Positions 6,005 to 10,142 of a stretch of 10,142 bases of DNA are shown here, piece by piece; position 1 is the stretch's first letter; each line of letters opens with the position of its first letter. Source of the stretch: Pseudomonadota bacterium (GTDB lineage Bacteria > Pseudomonadota > Gammaproteobacteria > Steroidobacterales > Steroidobacteraceae); contig JAEZCN010000222.1 of the NCBI GenBank assembly GCA_023433515.1, forward strand, positions 1 to 10,142, in the 5' to 3' direction. The translations under genes were made by a program, and so were the position numbers. The notes beneath the pieces were generated by a model, which saw only the letters and a program-made list of their open reading frames with translations, was not told where the DNA came from and did no database searches.

Positions 6005-7197
6005 CGGATGATCTCCAGCTCACGACCCACCTTGATGAAGGCGGCTAGCGCACGGTCGAGTTGCGCCGCGGTGAGACCCGCGGACATCTGCGTGCGGATG
6101 CGCGCTTCGCCGCGCGGCACCACCGGGAACGAGAAGCCGATGACGTACACGCCATCGGCGAGCAGGCGATCCGCGAAGGTCGCCGCGAGCGCGGCGTCGC
6201 CGATCATGATGGGGATGATGGGATGTTCGCCGGGCAGCAGCTTGAAACCCGCCTGCCCGAGACCCTCGCGGAACTTGCGCGCGTGCGAGTGCAACGTGGT
6301 GCGCAGCTCGGGAATGTTCGCCACCATGTCGAGCGCGCGCAGCGTCACGGCCGCGACCACCGGCGGAATGCTGTTCGAGAACAGATAGGGCCTGGAGCGC
6401 TGTCGCAGCCAGGCGATGGCGCTCGCCTTGCCGCTGGTGTAGCCGCCGCTGCCGCCGCCCAGCGCCTTGCCGAGCGTGCCGGTGAGAAAATCGATGCGGC
6501 CCATGACGCCGCAGTGCTCGTGGGTGCCGCGTCCGCCCGCGCCCATGAACCCGGTGGCGTGCGAGTCGTCGACCATGACGAGCGCGCCGTACCGGTCGGC
6601 GAGATCGCAGATTTCCTTCAGCGGCGCGATGGAGCCGTCCATCGAGAACACGCCGTCGGTCGCGATGAGCCGCGTGCGGCAGTCCTGCGTGTCCTTCAGG
6701 TGCTGCTCGAGTTCGGCGAGATTGCGGTTGGCGTAGCGCAGGCGCCGCGCCTTGCACAACCGGATGCCGTCGATGATGGACGCGTGGTTCAGCGTGTCGG
6801 AGATCACCGCGTCCTGTTCCCCGAGCACGGTTTCGAACAGGCCGCCATTGGCGTCCCAGCAGGAGGAGTACAGGATGGTGTCCTCGGTGCCGAGGAACCG
6901 CGACAACGCCTCCTCGAGCTGCTTGTGCACGGTCTGGGTGCCGCAGATGAAGCGCACGGAGGCCATGCCGTAGCCGTAGCGGTCGATCGCGCGATGCGCG
7001 GCCTCCCGGATGGCGGGATGGCTCGCGAGACCGAGGTAATTGTTAGCGCAGAGGTTGACGACCTCGGCGTCGTTGGCGCGGATCTGTCCGGCCTGCGGGC
7101 TGGATATCACCCGTTCGGTCTTGAACAGGCCCTGTTCGCGCAGCTCGGCGAGTTGCGCGTCGAATCGCTGGTAGAAGGCGGCGTCCACGTACGTCAC
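6001..7197 (-). CDS. kbl: 2-amino-3-ketobutyrate CoA ligase (glycine C-acetyltransferase)
   Basis: PLP enzyme of the alpha-oxoamine synthase family that splits 2-amino-3-ketobutyrate with CoA into glycine and acetyl-CoA, the step after Tdh. From the GTG at 7197 the protein has 398 residues, the E. coli length, and the PLP lysine in TGTLGKALGG becomes K244, the same number as in E. coli. Other family signatures are NLCANNYLGLA, GMASVRFICGTQ, NHASIIDGIRLCKA, TDGVFSMDG, VDDSHATGF and RSRPYLFSNS, all intact. The frame is open further upstream to a TTG at 7221 (406 residues), but that codon abuts a TATAAT box and would lie upstream of the predicted transcript start. A GTG at 7188 is a third possibility. 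None of the starts has a clear Shine-Dalgarno sequence. The gene ends with TGA overlapping the tdh ATG. Confidence 0.95.
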   Translation of the reverse strand: MTYVDAAFYQRFDAQLAELREQGLFKTERVISSPQAGQIRANDAEVVNLCANNYLGLASHPAIREAAHRAIDRYGYGMASVRFICGTQTVHKQLEEALSRFLGTEDTILYSSCWDANGGLFETVLGEQDAVISDTLNHASIIDGIRLCKARRLRYANRNLAELEQHLKDTQDCRTRLIATDGVFSMDGSIAPLKEICDLADRYGALVMVDDSHATGFMGAGGRGTHEHCGVMGRIDFLTGTLGKALGGGSGGYTSGKASAIAWLRQRSRPYLFSNSIPPVVAAVTLRALDMVANIPELRTTLHSHARKFREGLGQAGFKLLPGEHPIIPIMIGDAALAATFADRLLADGVYVIGFSFPVVPRGEARIRTQMSAGLTAAQLDRALAAFIKVGRELEIIR

Positions 7198-7220
7198 CGG
7201 GGTAAAGGGGATTGCGCGCA

Positions 7221-7226
7221 ATTATA
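7221..7226 (-). promoter_or_regulatory. Candidate -10 box of the kbl-tdh operon
   Basis: The minus strand reads a perfect TATAAT here, a rare sequence in such GC-rich DNA. Transcription would start near 7214, about 17 bases before the GTG at 7197. No good -35 box exists at 17-bp spacing (CCGTCT), so an activator or another sigma-70 contact may be needed. It overlaps the plus-strand -10 candidate. Confidence 0.5.
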
Positions 7227-7228
7227 CT
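7223..7228 (+). promoter_or_regulatory. Candidate -10 box of hslR-yhhQ
   Basis: TATACT matches the sigma-70 -10 consensus at five of six positions. A start point six to nine bases downstream falls at about 7234-7238, on or just before the hslR ATG at 7238. No recognisable -35 box is present at 17-bp spacing (GGGTAA). Confidence 0.45.
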
Positions 7229-7237
7229 GGGCGCCAC

Positions 7238-7666
7238 ATGGCAAGACGGTCGGAATTCGAGCAGGGTGGTGGTGAGGAGGGCGGTGGCGCCGCCCTGCGC
7301 ATCGATCGCTGGTTGTGGTGCACCCGCCAGTTCAAGTCGCGCACGCTGGCGGCGGAGGCCGTCGCGGGCGGCAAGGTGCATCTCAACGGACAGCGAGTGA
7401 AACCCGCGCACGTGCTGCGAGTGGGCGATCGTGTCGCCATCACCCGGCCGGGATTCACGTTCGAATGCGAAGTGCTGTCGTTGCCGCGCGCGCGGGGTTC
7501 GGCGCCGATCGCGCAGGCGTGTTACACCGAGACGGAATCTTCACGCGCGACACGGGAGAAATACATCGCGCAGGCGCGGCTGGCGTCGGCCGCCATGCCG
7601 CGCTCGATCGAGCGCCCCGACAAACACGCGCGCCGCGAACTGCGGCGCCTGCGCGGCCGCCACTGA
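7238..7666 (+). CDS. hslR: S4-domain ribosome-associated heat shock protein (Hsp15)
   Basis: RNA-binding protein that recognises free 50S subunits still carrying a nascent chain on tRNA and helps recycle them after stress. The 142-residue product compares with 133 in E. coli. Residues 20-66 form the S4 domain (LRIDRWLWCTRQFKSRTLA, GGKVHLNGQRVKP, RVGDRV). The family's C-terminal signature follows: a TETESSRATREKYI segment and a very basic RPDKHARRELRRLRGRH tail. The first 19 residues are a Gly/Glu-rich leader (QGGGEEGGG) of low complexity. The ATG at 7238 is the only standard in-frame start before the S4 domain, yet it has no Shine-Dalgarno sequence and lies only about ten bases after the candidate -10 box, so the message may be leaderless. 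yhhQ follows after 12 bp. Confidence 0.93.
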   Translation: MARRSEFEQGGGEEGGGAALRIDRWLWCTRQFKSRTLAAEAVAGGKVHLNGQRVKPAHVLRVGDRVAITRPGFTFECEVLSLPRARGSAPIAQACYTETESSRATREKYIAQARLASAAMPRSIERPDKHARRELRRLRGRH

Positions 7667-7678
7667 CCCGGAAACGCC

Positions 7679-8446
7679 ATGCGCACCATGGATCAACGTG
7701 GGAACCGGCTGTTCATCGTGCTCGCCGGGTTCTTCCTCACGAATGCGCTCATCGCCGAGTTCGTCGGCGTCAAGATCTTCTCGCTCGAGGACACGGTCGG
7801 CGTCGAGCCGGTTCACTGGTCGCTGTTTGGCATCGAGGGCACGCTGAATTTCACCGCCGGCGTGCTGCTGTGGCCGTTCGTGTTCATCATGACGGACGTC
7901 ATCAACGAGTACTTCGGCGTTCGCGGCGTGCGGCTGATCTCGTGGATCGCCGTGGCGTTCATCGCCTACGCGTTCATCGCGGCGTACGCGGCCATCGCGC
8001 TCGCGCCGGCGGAATTCTGGGTCGAGGTCAACAAGGACCTCGGCGTGCCGGACGTGCAGCGGGCGTTCGCCGTGGTGTTCGGGCAGGGCCTCTGGACGAT
8101 CTGCGGTTCCATCGTGGCTTTCCTCATCGGCCAGCTCATCGACGTCGCGATCTTCCACCGGATCCTGCAGGCCACCGGCGAGCGGTTCGTGTGGCTGCGC
8201 GCGACGGGTTCGACGGCGGTGTCCCAGCTCATCGACAGCTACATCGTGCTGTACATCGCCTTCGTGCTGGGTCCGCAGCAGTGGTCGATCCCGCAGTTCC
8301 TGGCCGTCGGCACGGTGAACTACGGGTACAAGATGTGCGCGGCCATCGCGCTCATCCCGCTGCTGTACGTGGCACGCGCCGGCATCGAGGCCTATCTCGG
8401 CGCGGACGAGGCCGCGCGCCTCCGTCGGGAAGCGGCGGCCGGTTGA
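7679..8446 (+). CDS. yhhQ: Queuosine precursor transporter (YhhQ/VUT family)
   Basis: Integral membrane protein of the DUF165/VUT family, whose E. coli member imports the queuosine precursors preQ0/preQ1 used to modify the wobble base of GUN-anticodon tRNAs. The 255-residue protein has about six hydrophobic segments (around 10-33, 58-75, 85-110, 130-158, 180-198 and 206-232). Family motifs are TDVINEYFG (72-80), GQLIDVAIFHRI (151-162), RATGSTAVSQLIDS (174-187) and TVNYGYKM (212-219). It is longer than E. coli YhhQ (221) because of an insertion near residues 35-55 and a charged C-terminal tail. The ATG at 7679 has a weak GGA ribosome-binding site six bases upstream; an ATG at 7688 is an alternative. 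It is 12 bp from hslR, so probably in one transcript, and ends 15 bp from the convergent receptor gene. Substrate is inferred from the family. Confidence 0.9.
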   Translation: MRTMDQRGNRLFIVLAGFFLTNALIAEFVGVKIFSLEDTVGVEPVHWSLFGIEGTLNFTAGVLLWPFVFIMTDVINEYFGVRGVRLISWIAVAFIAYAFIAAYAAIALAPAEFWVEVNKDLGVPDVQRAFAVVFGQGLWTICGSIVAFLIGQLIDVAIFHRILQATGERFVWLRATGSTAVSQLIDSYIVLYIAFVLGPQQWSIPQFLAVGTVNYGYKMCAAIALIPLLYVARAGIEAYLGADEAARLRREAAAG

Positions 8447-8461
8447 TCGCCCGGATGCCGA

Positions 8462-10142
8462 CTAGAACTTGAAGTCGGCGCTCAGCAGGAACGACCGCGG
8501 AAGTCCCAGCGCGACGCGTTGCGCCGACCAGTTCGTCGACACCGCGTACAACTCGTCCGTGATGTTGTTGACGTTGAGGCGCACGCCGATCTTCTCGTTG
8601 ATGTCGTACGACGCGACGAGATGCGCGACCGTGTAACCCGGCAGCCTGCCGGCATTGCCGTTCTTTATGATGCGCTCCGCGTCGTCGGGACGGCCGATCC
8701 ACGAGGAGCCCACGCGCTGCACGCCGCCACCGATGGTGAGGCCGAACGGCAACCGGTAGGTGGTCCAGACGCTGCCCGTCGCCCTGGGGCTGAGGGCGAG
8801 CTCGTCACCGCTGGTGCGAAGCGCGGCGCCGTAGTCGTTCGGATTCGCGAGCCGCCGTCCTTCGTCCAGCAGCGCGCTGTGTTCGCGTTCACTGTCCATG
8901 AACGCGACCCCGCCGGTGATCGACCACGCGTCGGTGAGCTGACCACCGACGCCCAGCTCCAGGCCCTGCACGATCTGCTCGCCGTAGCCGAGCAATGCCA
9001 CGGGCGGCAGCGGATCGACGCGCGGATCGCGTCCCGTGATCGCGACGTTCTGCCGCTCCGTGCGAAACAGCGCGGCGGAGGCGATGAACCGGTCTTCGTA
9101 CGCCGTCCACTTGGTGCCGATCTCGTAGTTGAGCGAGCGCTGCACTTTCGCGTCCTCGCTGTTGATACCTGCGCTGAAGCCGGGGAAGGCGTTGTCGCCT
9201 TCGCAGGAGATGTCGGGGTTCGACAGGAAGGAACCGGGCGGCAGCGCCGCGACGCCCACGGACGCGTACACGCTGCCGTTCTCGCGCGGCTTGTAGACGA
9301 GCCCGAGCTTGCCGCTCAGCGTGGTTTCGCTCGTGGCGTAGTCGTTGCCACCCAGCGGATCACCCGCCACTGTCCGGCTGTCCAGCTCCACCTCGTAATG
9401 TTCGACGCGCAGGCCGCCGGTGAGCTGCCAGCGCTCGGAGAGTTCCAGCGTGTCGTAGGCGTAGGCCGCGATCGTGTCGATGTGCACTTCGCTTTGCTGC
9501 GTGGGCGAGATCGGCGCGAGTCCGGGTGCGCGCCCGGCGTCCGGGTCGAACACGCTGACAGGCGCACCCGTGCCCGGATTGTTCTGGGTGGGAAACCGGT
9601 ATGCCGTCGATTCCTCGCGCGAGATCTCGAGGCCCGCGCTGAACGTGTGGCGCACCGGTCCCGTCTCGAAGGTCGACCGCAGGTTGGTGAGGTTGGAGAC
9701 GTTGGTGTTCTCGCGCGCGTAGCCCTGGCGCTGTGTCGCGACGAGCTGCGTGGCGGGCGTGTAGCCGGTGGGCAGCGTGTAGCGTGCGTCGCGCTCGGTC
9801 TTCGACAACCGCGTCTGATTGCTGATCGACAACGTCTCGGAGAAGTCGTGTTCGATGCGCGCGAACGCGGAATCCGACGTCACGTCGTCGTAGTCGGAGT
9901 CCAGCCCGTAGAACTTGTCGCGCAGGTCTTCGCCGTCGAGCGCCGGATCGCGGTTCAGCATGCCCGGGATCAGCGCCGCGGGCACACCCCAGTCCGGCAC
10001 GTCGTTCTGCTCGAGGTGTTGCCACGCCGCGATGAAGCGCGTCGGCGTGCCGAGGCCGAGCGCGAGTGACGGCGCGATGCCCCAACTGTCGAGTTCGGCG
10101 ACTTCGCGTCCCGGCGCGCCGCCGCTCTGCCACATGCCGTTC
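8462..10142 (-). CDS. TonB-dependent siderophore receptor, Fiu-like (N-terminus outside window)
   Basis: C-terminal 559 residues of an outer-membrane beta-barrel receptor that imports ferric siderophores with energy from TonB-ExbBD. The frame is open to the window edge, so the signal peptide, TonB box and plug domain (roughly the first 200 residues) are not seen; an internal ATG at 10135 is not the real start. Segments resemble E. coli Fiu, a catecholate receptor: WGIAPSLALGLGTPTR, KFYGLDSDYDDVTSD, NLTNLRSTFETGPVRHTFSAG, IGTKWTAYEDRFIASAALFRT and LPRSFLLSADFKF. The last residue is phenylalanine, the usual barrel assembly signal. LNVNNITDELYAV is the typical penultimate-strand motif of siderophore receptors. 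The ligand cannot be known from this part. Iron regulation by Fur would be expected, but the promoter is off-window. It converges on yhhQ with 15 bp between stop codons. Confidence 0.93.
   Translation of the reverse strand, partial: NGMWQSGGAPGREVAELDSWGIAPSLALGLGTPTRFIAAWQHLEQNDVPDWGVPAALIPGMLNRDPALDGEDLRDKFYGLDSDYDDVTSDSAFARIEHDFSETLSISNQTRLSKTERDARYTLPTGYTPATQLVATQRQGYARENTNVSNLTNLRSTFETGPVRHTFSAGLEISREESTAYRFPTQNNPGTGAPVSVFDPDAGRAPGLAPISPTQQSEVHIDTIAAYAYDTLELSERWQLTGGLRVEHYEVELDSRTVAGDPLGGNDYATSETTLSGKLGLVYKPRENGSVYASVGVAALPPGSFLSNPDISCEGDNAFPGFSAGINSEDAKVQRSLNYEIGTKWTAYEDRFIASAALFRTERQNVAITGRDPRVDPLPPVALLGYGEQIVQGLELGVGGQLTDAWSITGGVAFMDSEREHSALLDEGRRLANPNDYGAALRTSGDELALSPRATGSVWTTYRLPFGLTIGGGVQRVGSSWIGRPDDAERIIKNGNAGRLPGYTVAHLVASYDINEKIGVRLNVNNITDELYAVSTNWSAQRVALGLPRSFLLSADFKF

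Noticed and set aside
4787..6388. A 533-codon open frame on the plus strand opposite the ankyrin gene start, tdh and part of kbl
   Set aside because: It lies antisense to well-supported enzymes with intact catalytic residues, has no recognisable domain and low-complexity His/Arg/Asp/Val composition, and begins inside another gene. Long antisense frames are common in GC-rich DNA.
8447..8461. A terminator between yhhQ and the receptor gene
   Set aside because: The 15-bp spacer has no inverted repeat or T-tract on either strand.
7315..8472. A 385-codon plus-strand frame overlapping hslR and yhhQ in another frame
   Set aside because: Arg/His-rich translation without motifs, while hslR and yhhQ in the other frames match their families end to end. 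It is not a fusion of the two.
8519..10069. A 516-codon open frame on the plus strand opposite the TonB-dependent receptor
   Set aside because: Arg/Val/Gly-rich composition without domains, antisense to a clear beta-barrel receptor; a shadow of its codon bias.

Overview
The window looks like ordinary chromosomal DNA from a GC-rich gammaproteobacterium. The evidence is high GC with strong G/C third-position bias, a gammaproteobacterial-type rplS, a 67-kDa-type SppA with two peptidase domains, a kbl-tdh pair very close to the E. coli enzymes, and a Fiu-type outer-membrane receptor. My guess is the Xanthomonadales/Steroidobacterales/Nevskiales neighbourhood, but this is inference from protein flavour only. 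No rRNA, tRNA, CRISPR array, insertion sequence or phage gene was seen, and no gap between genes exceeds about 130 bp.

Layout. Bases 1-2265 (+): rplS (ribosomal protein L19), then 25 bp later sppA (membrane protease IV). A spacer of 83 bp follows with a 20-bp perfect palindrome and a second hairpin just before the next start. Bases 2349-3677 (+): a divergent ClC-family anion channel/transporter. It meets tail-to-tail, with an 8-bp overlap, an ankyrin-repeat protein on the minus strand (3670-4839). Bases 4970-7197 (-): kbl-tdh, the two-step threonine-to-glycine degradation operon, joined by an ATGA stop/start overlap. Bases 7238-8446 (+): hslR (S4-domain ribosome rescue factor) and yhhQ (queuosine-precursor transporter), 12 bp apart. 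Bases 8462-10142 (-): the C-terminal three quarters of a TonB-dependent siderophore receptor running off the right edge.

How the genes relate. Only kbl and tdh form a clear metabolic unit: Tdh oxidises L-threonine to 2-amino-3-ketobutyrate, which Kbl cleaves with CoA to glycine and acetyl-CoA. hslR and yhhQ both touch translation but act in different ways. kbl-tdh and hslR-yhhQ diverge from a 40-bp spacer in which an excellent minus-strand -10 box (TATAAT) overlaps a good plus-strand one (TATACT). This would place the hslR transcript start almost on its ATG and would exclude the most upstream possible kbl start.

I found no convincing undescribed multi-gene system. The most unusual items are the ClC protein, which keeps the gating glutamate but appears to lack the standard selectivity-filter serine and the internal proton glutamate; the compact shared divergent promoter; the palindromes around the ClC gene; and an ankyrin protein with a conserved N-terminal module of unknown role.
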